A stretch of 64,000 nt of DNA from Deroplatys truncata (taxonomy: Eukaryota > Arthropoda > Insecta > Mantodea > Mantidae): the NCBI GenBank assembly GCA_030765065.1, contig CM060990.1, forward strand, positions 459,504,321 through 459,568,320, given 5' to 3'. Made by a program: the position numbers and the translations under genes. A model generated the notes under the pieces. The model was not told where the DNA came from. It made no database searches and saw only the letters and a list, made by a program, of their open reading frames with translations. This document shows positions 35,046-47,206 of this stretch, in pieces (position 1 is the first letter of the stretch; every line of letters begins with the position of its first letter).

Positions 35046-36589
35046 GAGTGATTTATACTTTGTTATGTAGACCAAACCAGGACACAAAATCTGCTTTATA
35101 ATACAGATAGGTACATTGCAATAATAATTCCTTCGTTCTCTACTGCATCGTGGTCGCCTTCTATTTCTCCCGTACTGTACACCTTCATATCCGTTGTTCT
35201 CCATAACCAAAATATGTATTACTCGTTGCGCGCCATCTTTCTTTTTGCTTCGCTAACTCCGATTTCGATCTGTAAACGGTAGAAAATGGCCGGTAAAGGT
35301 TTAACCGGGTTTGCAAGCCACGGCAACCATTAGGCTGGTTGGTGAAACAACTTTTTTACTAATCGCGGTTTTAACATCTTTTTCCCGAGTTAAATAGGAT
35401 TATTGTTGTGGTGAAACCGACCCTGAAACCTGAGTAGGCCAAGAGAAGAAAGTACGCCTAATATTTAAATTTTTTGTAAACAATAGCTTTTATCTTCTTT
35501 CTCTTGAAATACCTAAAATAAAACAATGAACATGACATCAGGGAAATATAGTTACAGAATTCAATCTCAATAAAAGACTAGTTTACTGCTTGTGAATTAT
35601 ATTTAAAAATTGCAAAAATGAGCAAATTTTCTACTTAACCTCTCTTATAGAATTGTTTAAGCTGAAAGGAAGGCTATTAATTAAATTCATGAATGTTTCA
35701 AGTAGAAAAATACCATGTTTCAGTTGGATCAAAATTACATAAATAAACTGCATCTTAGTTTTAAAATATAATGTAATAAATATTACTTGGAATTAACTAA
35801 AAAGGTAAGATAATATTAAAGCGTATCATAACTTGGTACCTACACCTACTGAATGTGCATGATTTCTTAAATACTAGATAGGTTGGATGCCCTTTTCACT
35901 AATCAATGTATCGATCTGTTAGAGAACCACGGTTTAACGCAACACAAAGATTTTTAGAAAAACTGTGGGCAGGCCGTTCTCATTTTTTTTACACAGCTCT
36001 GCTTCAATGAAAAATACCTTCAAATAGTTCTAACAATGCCTTTATACAGCTTATGTAAAACGTTTGGACTCTCCCAAGCCAAGAAAACCTGTTTCAGCTG
36101 AATAAATTGAAGCAGTATAGTCACACATATTCAGAAGCACGTTAGAGAGAATACAGTGAGACTGGAGCTAGGCTAGACTTACTGCATAGCAGACTTGCAC
36201 TGGGCTACTGTTGTTGCACTGTTGCTGCGAGTTTATGCAATTGTCGCACTCACCATTACACATGCATTACACTCACCTGCATTACAATGGGTGTTGAAAA
36301 TGATGGCTTGATAGAAAAACATCCATTGTTTTGTCAACAATTGTTTGGTTTACTTGTTGTTGATTCACTGTGTCTATTTCTCTGTTGATATTATGCTATC
36401 TTCACAGCATTATAGACAACTACTCCACTAGTAGCCGCAATGAGTAGAAGTTTAGAACGGAATTTTGTTCAACAGTTTCTTGCAGAAGAGTATTTCACAC
36501 ATACGTTATACAGAAAAATATGTTGTTGTAAGGCATAATGAATAACCTACCAACGCACAATGTAATATTACTGTTAGTGAACTGCTAAA
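35046..36589. other. No gene recognised
   Basis: AT-rich DNA, with no ORF carrying a motif. Confidence 0.4.
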
Positions 36590-37122
36590 ACTCAATTCAT
36601 ATAGGTATAGGTTATACGACGGAGAGAGACACGTCGCACACCGCGACCTACATAGATCTATTGTGACTACCACCAGCCAGCAGGAAGGGATGAAGTAAAG
36701 GAACCATAGGAGACTACAGGCAGATAGGCACAGAGACGCGCGGAAATTCCTAACAGTTCCGGGCTTCAAGATCCGTTCCACTGCTGGAGCTGCCTAAAAA
36801 GGGTCATGAACGATCCGTCAACCAAGCAGCCCTCTAGTGTTCACAGGGAGTACTCTTTACTTTGAGCAAACATCAGCACCATCTTTCCGGCATCGCCATG
36901 CGCCAACGAAACCCAGAATACACCTGAAAAATTGGAAGGAATCGAAATGAAAGCGAAATGATGGAAAGGAAGTCTGGTAGATGAGAAACGACTTCAGCAT
37001 TCGCCTACTGACCAGGGAAAACCACAAAAACATAAGGTCAGAGTGAGCGGTCGACGGGAATCGAACCCATGACCTCCTGAATGCGAGCTTCATACGTTAC
37101 CGCGGAGCCATCTCACTCGCTC
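36590..37122 (-). mobile_element. tRNA-headed S2b element, minus strand
   Basis: The tRNA-like head is at 37,045-37,122 (minus-strand B-box 'gggttcgattcccgtcgacc'). The body is shared with 58,955-59,490 and 63,083-63,620: 'cattcgcctactgaccaggg', 'gcagccctctagtg', 'gagactacaggc', 'ataggttatacgac'. This copy stands alone, whereas the other two sit in the arms of an inverted repeat. Confidence 0.85.
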
Positions 37123-39542
37123 AAATTACAAGCACATGTGCCCATTTCTGTGAGGTTGAGAACAGGTGCAACAACTGCCACTCACTCCAAGGTTGCTACC
37201 CTATAGTTATATTCTAACTCCAGATCAGTGTATTTTGCTTCCCTGCGAGTGCCTAGTTTGCCTGTGCTAAGCCTCCTAATTTTAGTGCCACTTCTTCTTC
37301 TTGCTGGATATTATAAATTTATATGTGGGCTAAATCAGAAATATTCATTCTATAAATGCCATAGCAAAGAGTTTCCTGTTATTAAAAAATATTTATCCTC
37401 TGAAACTTAGTGCCAATGCTTTAGTCAAATGACTTTGAAGCCAACAGAAGAAAATGTTAATGCGCAGTTCATTAAGCTCTTTCCATGCTCTTCTGCAATA
37501 TTCTGTATATACCAACATGACTTATCTCAATATTTTAGGCATATTCTTTTTCGCTGAATATACATGTTTGCAAACAAACAAAAACTCCTTAAAAAGGTAC
37601 AATCAGAATGACAAATTCATTGCCATAGCCGGAATTTGAAGCATGGAGCGTCCGTTTCCAGTGCCGTTGTTTTAACCAATTGAGCTACCGTGGCAACATA
37701 CTTGGACGACGTTAAATTCCGCAAATGGCTCGCATTTTTTTTTGGTAAACCATAATTCTGAATTTCATTTTAGAATAACATACATCAACTACAACTTGCA
37801 ATATCGCAAGTACTACAAGTCCCAGGCTTCATATTTAACAATCAATAGGTCAATCAATGACTCTTTACTTATTATAGATGGCTAGGCTGTTAAAGCAACT
37901 CACATGTCATTTGGTCTTAAGTTTTGAGAGTTTGGGATATGCCAACTACTCTGATTCCTCTAGTGCAAAGAAAGTCTAAGATACAGGTAAGTAATTTTAT
38001 CCTTTGTTGTACTGCTTTATATAACATTTCTATCTGCGAATGTTCAGTTTGATCACTGCACATAACAGAGGTGTACCACTTAACGTTTCACTTGCTCAAG
38101 CCTGACTAGAAAGCGGGCAGACTCTTACTCTGCTGGTCAGATCAAGCCAAACCCTATCTGAACAAGATGTGCCTGTTATACAGCGTTCAGTTCAAACATT
38201 CTGGCAAGGAGTATGAGTAGGAAAGAATGGGCGAATTTGGATCCGATATGCATACTAATGAGTTACGCGTGACGTCACGGCACACTCCCGCAAGTCCGCG
38301 GCAATTATATTACTTCCCGTGACTGCTCCTCGAAAGCCCAAGTGCTTTTAGCTATCAAGACGTTAGATAAGCAAGTACACATTAAGCCCCCCAGGCTCAC
38401 TCTCAATGCTGGGGAAAAATTGAAGGTCTTACACAACTAGCGTAATTAGATTGCCCGCGGATCATTTTTATCGAAAAGGTTAATCGACGTATGAATCAAA
38501 TTGCTTAATGCCCAAGAACACGAGCAAAGTGTCAATTCCATCTGATTTTTTCCGCTGAATCTAATGATGTTAACAGGTTTGTTCTAGCATTACCGCATTC
38601 CAATTTGGTAATATAATGTTAGTATTACCCGTCTCTGGCGTGCTTTAAAGGTTAGTGGCAATAAATTTGGATGCCATTGAATCGGTTAGCATAATTAAAT
38701 GATTAATAATAATCAATTTCGATACCTTCCACCGCCACAAGCTGGACGGTATTGATTGGAACTGCATATATGCATTTATATGTCGACAAGAGAAAAAAGC
38801 CGAGACGTTCAACCTGGTGTTATTTTATTTGTTTTGTTGGTACCCCTTTCCAATTTGGTAATAAAATGTAACAATTGCGTGTCTCTGGCGGACTTTTCAG
38901 GTTACTGACAATGAAATTCGAGTGCCGTTGAATCGACTAAAAAAGCTAAGTAATTAATAATCGAGTTCAATACATGCCACTGCCGCAAGCCGGACAGTAT
39001 TGATTGGAACTGTATAACATTCATATTTCATGTAAAGATATTACATATTTCGAAGCTTTGTAATTGTTGAAGAGGCTGATTCATGATTGCGTATTTTATT
39101 ACAATGTACATACTGTAAAATATTATTATACAAGAGTCAATTCTACAAGAGATGTTATAGCGTGTATATTTCTAATTTATTCCGCATCGTTTTAAATGGA
39201 TCTTGCGTGCGGTGCCTTTAATGACCTATTCATTTCCAAGACCTTCAACACTGCGTTTTAAGCAATAACCTTCACACGTGCATACTTACATATATACACA
39301 TAACATTTACACATGCATATACATACATTAACACATGCATACACATGCAGACATACAACTACATACACACAGACAGACATACAAACGCATGCATGCATAC
39401 ATACACGCATACATACATCCATACAGATATACATACATACAGATCTTCTCTTTCCATAATACTAATATAGATAACACAATATGGCGGTAAAAGTTGTGTA
39501 TATTTTCCTCATCATCGGAGTGAGAACATTGCTTTGCATGAT
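37123..39542. other. No gene; tRNA-like piece, direct repeat, ACATAC tract
   Basis: At 37,620-37,696 the minus strand has a tRNA-like head ('cacggtagctcaattggtta', then 'ttcaaattccgg'). Two diverged direct copies lie at about 38,595-38,770 and 38,850-39,020, sharing 'ccaatttggtaata', 'tctctggcg' and 'gtattgattggaactg'. An (ACATAC)n-like tract runs at about 39,275-39,440. No exon recognised. Confidence 0.6.
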
Positions 39543-39548
39543 CATATA
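39543..39548. repeat. 6-bp target-site duplication, left
   Basis: CATATA directly precedes the AG terminus of the palindromic element. The same six bases directly follow its CT terminus at 55,556-55,561. Confidence 0.75.
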
Positions 39549-39615
39549 AGTAGAAATATAATACCGGTTTGAGCGCACAGAGAGATGCCGAAAAACTGAT
39601 AAGCTTCTTTGATCT

Positions 39616-39765
39616 ATGCCGACAAGTCCGCCCCCTCCCTTTGTGTGCTCACATGCCGCCAGGTCTCGTGTCGTTAGGCCCCGCCCCCTCTCGCTTTGTG
39701 TGCTCACCTAATGCCGGCAGTATCTGTGCTAACAGGTTCTACCCCCTCTCCCATGCGTTCTACTG
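39616..39765 (+). repeat. Subterminal G+C-rich repeats (3 units), left arm
   Basis: Three diverged units begin atgcc at 39,616, 39,653 and 39,711 and share 'ccccctc' and 'tttgtgtgctcac'. They lie 70-215 bp inside the element's end, where transposase or integrase binding repeats would be expected. Confidence 0.65.
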
Positions 39766-40274
39766 TGGCGTCATGACTTGATGGAATTGTTTTCTCGAGT
39801 CCTGCCGCCCCTCGGCAAATTAATTAGGTAATGTTCGTCAAACATTTTTTTTATGACTACTAAGCCCTGCACATTGCATCCTCGAGCAATTAAGTTTTTT
39901 GATTAATGAATTGTTGACTGGAGCTTGAGTATAAGTAGTCTGCTCACGGGAACAGTCTGTCATGTAATGAAACACTGCAGCCTTCTTGTATCTGGGGAAA
40001 TCGCTTGTCCATTAGCTGAACATGTTAGACGCTTTCAACACATTAATAGGCTTTTAAGTTTACATTCTGGATCTGTTTACATACATTAGCGATCAACGAC
40101 ATACTTCCGTCTGGAGGTAACGGTGACCCACATTAGCTACCCGTTAGACGCTTTCACCACATTAGCGAACATTGTCAGTAATTGTTTTCCTAAGTGCTCT
40201 GCCCAACACTCAACACTTTAGATTTTAGCGATGGAAATGATATAAAAAGCAGCAGCTTCTCCAACGAGTTCCAA

Positions 40275-42162
40275 GTTGACCAGGATGGCCGGGTTCGAAT
40301 TACAAATTCAGCTTCTAATAACTCAGAGACTAATTACGATAAAGACATCAAATAAAGTTTATTACATTAATGTCATTAGATAGTTTCTTGTGAATGTATA
40401 TTTGGGTACATGGTGTCCAGGGTTCGAATACCGATAAAATGTAATTTAATTATAAATTTAATAACTCCTAAACTAATTAAGATAAAGACGCCAAATAAAC
40501 TTTATTGTCTTTATGTTATTAGGTAGTATCTTGTGGAGGTGTAATTAGATACCTGACGTTCTGGGTTCGAGCCTAATGTTTAAATCGTCATTATCTCAGA
40601 AACTAAGAGAGGTAGAGGAGTTGACCAAAGCATGATTGATAGCTCCTATGATGGGTAATTAATACGGTATATAATTTTCAATCAGTTGTCCTTACTTCGA
40701 ATCCCGATCTTTCAATCACTTACTTATTTTTTCTCTATACTCTAGAATATGTCACTTAGATTGATGCTGTAACTGCATACACAACCTTTAAACATATCAA
40801 ACTAATATTGTAAATAATTTTGTTTCTGGTGTCCAGGGTTCGAATACCGATAAAATGTAATTTAATTATAAATTTAATAACTTCTAAACTAATTAAGATA
40901 AAGACGCCAAATAAACTTTATTGTCTTTATATTATTAGGTACTATCTTGTGGATGTGTAATTAGATACCTGACGTTCTGGGTTCGATCCTAATTTTAAAT
41001 CGTCATTATCTCAGAAACTAAGAGAGGTAGACGAGTGAACCAAAGCATGATTGATAGCTCCTATAAGGGGTAATTAATACTGTATATAATTTTCAATCAG
41101 TTGTCCTTACTTCGAATCCCGATCTTTCAATCACATACTTATTTTTCTCTATACTCTAGAATATATCACTTAGATTGATGCTGTAACTGTATACAGCACC
41201 TTTAAACATATCAAACTAATATTGTAAATAATTTTGTTTCTGGTGTCCAGGGTTCGAATACCGATAAAATGTAGTTTAATTATAAATTTAATAACTTCTA
41301 AACTAATTAAGATAAAGACGCCAAATAAACTTTATTGCCTTTATGTTATTAGGTATTATCTTGTGGATGTGTAATTAGATACCTGACGTTCTGGGTTCGA
41401 GCCTAATTTTAAATCGTCATTATCTCAGAAACTAAGAGAGGTAGACGAGTGAACCAAAGCATGATTGATAGCTCCTATGAGGGGTAATTAATACTGTATA
41501 TAATTTTCAATCAGTTGTCCTTACTTCGAATCCCGATCTTTCAATCACTTACTTATTTTTCTCTATACTCTAGAATATATCACTTAGATTGATGCTGTAA
41601 CTGCATACAGCACCTTTAAACATATCAAACTAATATTGTAAATAATTTTGTTTCTGGTGTCCAGGGTTCGAATACCGATAAAATGTAATTTAATTATAAA
41701 TTTAATAACTCCTAAACTAATTAAGATAAAGACGCCAAATAAACTTTATTGCGTTTATGTTACTAGGTAGTATCTTGTGGATGTGTAATTAGATACCTGA
41801 CGTTCTGGGTTCGAGCCTAATGTTTAAATCGTCATTATCTCAGAAACTAAGAGAGGTAGAGGAATTGACCAAAGCATGATTGATAGCTCCTATGAGGGGC
41901 AATTAATACTGTATATAATTTTCAATCAGCTGTCCTTACTTCGAATCCCGATCTTTCAATCACTTACTTATTTTTCTCTATACTCTAGAATATATCACTT
42001 AGATTGATGCTGTAAATGCATACAGCACCCTTAAACATATCAAACTAATATTGTAAATAATATTGGTTCTGGTGTCCAGGGTTCGAATACCGATAAAATG
42101 TAATTTAATTATAAATTTAATAACTCCTAAACTAATTAAGATAAAGACACCAAATAAACTTT
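40275..42162 (+). repeat. 415-bp higher-order satellite, left arm
   Basis: Units start 'ggtgtccagggttcgaatac' at 40,412, 40,829, 41,242, 41,656 and 42,071 (spacing 413-417). Each unit divides into three diverged ~138-bp submonomers, each opening with a ttcga(a) motif ('ggttcgaataccg', 'gggttcgagcc', 'acttcgaatcccg') and a following 'aataactc..aaactaa'-type stretch. One extra submonomer precedes the array at 40,275. No ORF. Confidence 0.9.
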
Positions 42163-42790
42163 TATAGGGGAAAGGATGCTCTCCTGAAACATTAGGTCTC
42201 TAGATAGAAGTATTTATAGGGGAGAGATAGGGAATACCAGGGCTGATGCTAGGCTAGTCAGATGCTAAAGGAGGGAGGGATATGCTTTATACGAGAGAGA
42301 TAGGGAACACAAGGAAAGATGCTATACTAAACAGGGCTTGAAGGGTAGAATATGAGCGATATAGCAAACCGAGGAGAGGTATTAGGATAGGAGTTTTGAA
42401 TGATGGAGTAGGCGTTTATATGCGAGAGATAGGGAATACGAGGGTCGATGCTAGGCTAGACGGTGTTGAATGAGGGAATGCATCTTATATGAGAGAGGTA
42501 GGGGAATATGAGGAGAAGTGCTAGGCTAGTCGGGAAGGTCTGAATGAGAGAGTATACGTCTATATGGGAAAATATAGGGAAAACGAAGGTAGGTGCTAGG
42601 TTGAGAGAGTCTTCAAGGAGGAAAATGCATTTATATGAGAGCCGTAGGGTATACGAGGAGAGGTGCTAGTCTAGACATGGTTTGAGGATTAGAGTATACG
42701 TTTATATGGGAGAAATATGGAAAACAGGAGAGATACAAGGATAGACAGAGATTGAAGGAGGAGGAATGTAGGTTTATACTGTAATATAGA
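42163..42790 (+). repeat. Degenerate ~60-bp tandem array, left arm
   Basis: About ten imperfect units of the form 'tttatatgggagagataggg', 'aatacgaggagaggtgctag', 'gctagac' and 'gaaggaggga'. It starts with the boundary motif 'aaaggatgctctcctgaaac' at 42,171. Confidence 0.8.
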
Positions 42791-42987
42791 GAGTAATTCG
42801 ATTATAAAACTTTTCTCATCCAGCCTTACAACACTTTTTATATACTTAATTTCTAAACCTTACAAACTTTATATTTGTTAAACAGCAGTGCGCGAGACGG
42901 AGAGGGACAAACAGTATATCGGTTTACAGTGAAGTATACGTCCTAACCTATTCCCACCTTGTTTGTTCTGGATCTTCTCATTGTCTG

Positions 42988-43200
42988 TCATCTAACGTAA
43001 CCACGTAACAAGACGTGACACAGGAAATCATACATATGGCACATTAAAAAAAATAAAGGTATATATAATGAAACATAAACAAGTAGACAGAGGGTCGTCG
43101 ATACATAGAAAACCAGGAGTTGTATGTACTGAGACCATAGATTAGTATAGGCAAACAACAAAGAAGTGAATTTATAGTGTAAATAGCCTAATATTTTCAA
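42988..43200 (-). CDS. Hydrophobic 70-aa ORF, left arm (doubtful)
   Basis: The 70-codon ORF has long hydrophobic stretches rich in Leu, Tyr and Phe, compatible with one or two membrane helices. There is no homology I can name. Its presence in both arms is explained by arm identity and is not evidence of selection. It may be chance. Confidence 0.2.
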   Translation of the reverse strand: MKILGYLHYKFTSLLFAYTNLWSQYIQLLVFYVSTTLCLLVYVSLYIPLFFLMCHMYDFLCHVLLRGYVR

Positions 43201-43315
43201 ATATTATTATAGTCTAAAAGTATATAACTTAATTATGTATCGAGTATTGAGAAATAAACGTTATTCATTATTCACTAATCTCAGATCACTGCAATTGTAT
43301 TGAATCAATTCACAA

Positions 43316-43603
43316 TTGCTAATGCCATACTTTCATTTGTCTCTGATACATAAACAAATTGCAAAATGGAGAAGGACGAAAGTAATAAAAAAACTCAGGC
43401 AGCAAATTTTAAGAAAGAAGAGAAAGATATATGACCGACATTGTTTTAGAACACAAATTAGTGTTGAAAATAAAATGACTGATAGCTCTGCTAAGCGTAA
43501 GGAAGAGACATGGAAATAAATTGCAAATGAATACAATTCTAGGTTAGAAAAAGAAGATAAACAACATTCATGTAAACCAATTTTTAAAAATCAGTTTAAC
43601 TGA
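43316..43603 (+). pseudogene. Zeste-type Myb/SANT-like domain fragment, left arm
   Basis: A 67-codon ORF (43,316-43,519) ends in KMTDSSAKRKEETWK. After a TAA the same frame goes on with IANEYNSRLEKEDKQ to 43,603. In insect zeste/apontic-type Myb/SANT-like domains the order is a basic helix, an acidic helix ending in NKxTD, then K..xW..I..EFNS, and this matches the second half. The N-terminal half of the domain appears in the other two frames around 43,395-43,475, so frameshifts have occurred. It is a decayed DNA-binding domain, convergent to the zinc-finger ORF pair. Confidence 0.55.
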
Positions 43604-43708
43604 ATACATGTAAAAAAACATATCACTTTACAAAACGTAATGCAGACAACATTTATTTTTATAAACATTATACTATTACATTCCTTTACAAAAAACCATA
43701 CATATTTC

Positions 43709-43918
43709 CTAAAGGCAAAGGTGATAGTCTAGACATTCTAAACACTCAGTTATATAATCATATACATCACACAGAAAGAGACCATCATTATCAGTAAAAA
43801 AACTAAACATCTCAACAATGTCTGAATGATGTATTTTATAAGTACAAGTCTTTTGATATTTCAAAGTTCCTGTTAACCATGGCAGTAATTGATTAACACA
43901 ATTTCTCGATCCTGTCAT
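43709..43918 (-). CDS. 69-aa ORF overlapping the zinc-finger ORF, left arm
   Basis: Identical to the right-arm ORF 51,187-51,396. It starts at the ATG of an ATGA overlap with the stop of the 155-aa ORF. Cys-rich C-terminus (CLECLDYHLCL). No recognised domain. Confidence 0.45.
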   Translation of the reverse strand: MTGSRNCVNQLLPWLTGTLKYQKTCTYKIHHSDIVEMFSFFTDNDGLFLCDVYDYITECLECLDYHLCL

Positions 43919-44382
43919 GCTATAACTTTAGATGCTTTCAGCTTACTTATAATTTCCTCAATCTCTTGTGTGTGTCTATTATTACCAGCATCCCTCGACG
44001 CAATTAGTAACCTCAATATATTTACTAGTCTATTCGGATTTTCAAGCGTTGATATCACTGAATCATCATCATATGAAGATTTCATATTCTCGCAACTTCC
44101 GATGTATCCAGATTTTTCACCAACAGTAGTCTCCAGTGAAGGACAGAGGCTTGATACGGTATAACATTCCCCTCTATACATCTTCGGATCTTCAAGTGCA
44201 GGTGAGAGAGTCGATTCAGTATAACATGTTGCTCTATGAAACTTAAATCTTGACAAAGAACGATTCTTAAAAATCCGCCCGCATACACAGCATCTAATAA
44301 CGCGTTTTCCTCCATGTGTAATGTATGAAAAATCGAGTTTCTCATTCGTCAGTTGCACAGATTTTCTCGGGCAGTAGCTCAT
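43915..44382 (-). CDS. 155-aa C2HC zinc-finger ORF, left arm
   Basis: Identical in translation to the right-arm copy at 50,723-51,190; see that entry for the domain layout. Transcription would run outward from the central minisatellite toward the element's left end. A pyrimidine tract with 'cttttag' (minus strand) lies just before the ATG, so an upstream non-coding exon is possible. Confidence 0.6.
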   Translation of the reverse strand: MSYCPRKSVQLTNEKLDFSYITHGGKRVIRCCVCGRIFKNRSLSRFKFHRATCYTESTLSPALEDPKMYRGECYTVSSLCPSLETTVGEKSGYIGSCENMKSSYDDDSVISTLENPNRLVNILRLLIASRDAGNNRHTQEIEEIISKLKASKVIA

Positions 44383-44519
44383 GCTAAAACTAAAAGAAAT
44401 TAAATGAATACGTGAATGCTAACGCTCGAAGGAATTAAAAGCGAATGAATGAATTCATAACACGCACCTATGTATATATCCAGGATGAGGACGACGGAGG
44501 GAATTGCGATCAATGCATA

Positions 44520-44800
44520 GCAGGGAGAAAGGATACTCTCTTGAAACATTAGTCATCTAGACAACTATTGTTCACGGAGCCTGTAGACGTCAGGTTGAAT
44601 GGGACAGACCTCAGGTTCAAATCTTTAAGGGCACGGACCCAGCCTTTTGCCTGTCATGTATACTAAACCATCCTAACAGCGTAACATTACGTTACAACGA
44701 CACGTAACCAGAACATGGCGAGTGCGAGCATGGAAAAAAGGATGCTCTCTGGGAACATTACTGGAAAAGGATGCTCTCTGGAAACACTAGTCATCCACAC
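44520..44800 (+). repeat. Boundary motif cluster, left arm
   Basis: Three copies of 'aaaggatgctctct.gaaaca', followed in two of them by 'ctagtcatc', begin near 44,528, 44,738 and 44,766. A fourth opens the ~60-bp array at 42,171. The copies sit at transitions between modules of the arm. Confidence 0.75.
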
Positions 44801-44933
44801 AACGGGTTGTCCCTAACATTTCCAGATTTCGGGTCGTTCAACATCGTGACGCGCCCCTGTCATCTACATTTCGACGAAATTTTACCTCCTGAATTAAAGT
44901 TTGGTGATCTGTATAGACCTGTACAACATGCAT

Positions 44934-47007
44934 TACGCTATGTAACAGACTCATCACGTTATGTAACAACACGATCACGCTAGGTAACAACATGTTCACG
45001 CTATGTAACAACATGATCACGCTATGTAACAACATGATCACGCTATGTAACAACATGATCACGCCATGTAACAACATGATCACGCTATGTAACAACATGA
45101 TCACGCTATGTAACAACATGATCACGCTATGTAACAACATGACCACGCTATGTAACAAAACGATCAAGCTATGTAACGACTGATCACGCTATGTAACAAC
45201 ATGATCATGCTATGTAACAACCTGAGCACGCTATGTAACAACATGATCACGCTATGTAACAAACTGAGTACGCTATGTAACAACATGATCACGCCATGTA
45301 ACAACTGATCACGCTATGTAACAACATGCTCAAGCTATGTAACAACTGATCACGCTATGTAACAACATGATCACGCTATGTAACAACCTGAGCACGCTAT
45401 GTAACAATCTGATCACGTTATGTAACAACTGATCACGCTATGTAACAACATGATCACGCTATGTAACAACATGATCTCGCTATGTAACAACATGTTCACG
45501 CTATGTAACAACATGACCACGCTATGTAACAAAACGACCACGCTATGTAACAACACGATCACGCTATGTAACAACACGATCACGCAATGTAACAACTGAT
45601 CACGCTATGTAACAACCTGATCAAGCTATGTAACAACTGATCACGCTATGTAACAACATGATCACGCTATGTAACAACCTGAGCACGCTATGTAACAACA
45701 TGATCACGCTATGTAACAACCTGAGTATGCTATGTAACAACATGATCACTCCATGTAACAACTGATCACGCTATGTAACAACATGCTCAAGCTATGTAAC
45801 AACTGATCACGCTATGTAACAACACGATCACGCTATGTAACAACCTGATCAAGCTATGTAACAACATGATCACGCTATGTAACAACCTGAGTACGCTATG
45901 TAACAACATGATCACGCCATGTAACAACTGATCACGCTATGTAACAACATGCTCAAGCTATGTAACAACATGTTCACGCTATGTAACAACATGATCACGC
46001 TATGTAACAACATGTTCACGCTATGTAACAACATGATCACGCTATGTAACAACATGACCACACTATGTAACAACATGATCACGCTATGTAACAAAACGAT
46101 CAAGCTATGTAACAACACGATCACGCTATGTAACAACCTGATCAAGCTATGTAACAACTGATCACGCTATGTAACAACCTGAGCACGCTATGTAACAACC
46201 TGATCACGCTATGTAACAACTGATCACGCTATGTAACAACTGATCACGCTATGTAACAACATGCTCAAGCTATGTAACAACATGATCACGCTATGTAACA
46301 ACATGTTCACGCTATGTAACAACATGATCACGCTATGTAACAACATGTTCACGCTATGTAACAACATGATCACGCTATGTAACAAAACGATCAAGCTATG
46401 TAACAACACGATCACGCTATGTAACAACCTGATCAAGCTATGTAACAACTGATCACGCTATGTAACAACCTGAGCACGCTATGTAACAACCTGATCACGC
46501 TATGTAACAACTGATCACGCTATGTAACAACATGATCAAGCTATGTAACAACATGATCACACTATGTAACAACATGTTCACGCTATGTAACAACATGTTC
46601 ACGCTATGTAACAACATGTTCACGCTATGTAACAACATGATCACGCTATGTAACAACATGACCACACTATGTAACAACATGATCATGCTATGTAACAAAA
46701 CGATCAAGCTATGTAACAACATGATCACGCTATGTAACAAAACGATCAAGCTATGTAACAACCTGAGCACGCTATGTAACAACATGTTCACGCTATGTAA
46801 CAACATGATCACGTTATGTAACAACATGATCACGCTATGTAACAACATGATCACTCTATGTAACAAAACGATCAAGCTATGTAACAACCTGAGCACGCTA
46901 TGTAACAACATGTTCACGCTATGTAACAACATGAACACGCTATGTAACAATACGATCACGCTATGTAACAATCTGATTACGCTATGTAACAACTGATCAC
47001 GCTATGT
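44934..47007 (+). repeat. 20-21-bp minisatellite, left array (~100 units)
   Basis: Tandem units of 'tgtaacaacatgatcacgcta', with variants (ctgagcac, atgttcac, aacgatcaag) and frequent one-base-shorter units. Because 21 is divisible by 3, both strands show long repetitive ORFs (LLHSVIM and NNMITLC heptads), which are not genes. Confidence 0.97.
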
Positions 47008-47206
47008 AAATGGGACCCTAATTGTAGGTTCCCATTTCAAAAAATAAATTGACCCAAAATGACCCTCATAACGGCCTCCAAACGAAATACGACTAGCAGC
47101 ATTTACTTTCGCCATAATATCAATCAAGTTTATTAAAGACATTCCTTTCTACAACGCTTAGTTTTGGATATATTGTATAGCATCAACTTAACTGGTCCAC
47201 CCTATT
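47008..47206. other. Unique centre of the palindrome with a hairpin
   Basis: The only non-repeated stretch between the two inverted arrays. It opens with an 11-bp stem (47,008-47,018 with 47,027-47,037; aaatgggaccc against ggttcccattt, one mismatch) and an 8-base loop. The remainder is AT-rich with no ORF. Confidence 0.8.

Noticed and set aside
37228..37410. Short ORF with a hydrophobic Leu-rich stretch as a membrane exon of the lectin gene
   Set aside because: No consensus acceptor or donor in matching phase 1 and no neighbouring CCP exon.
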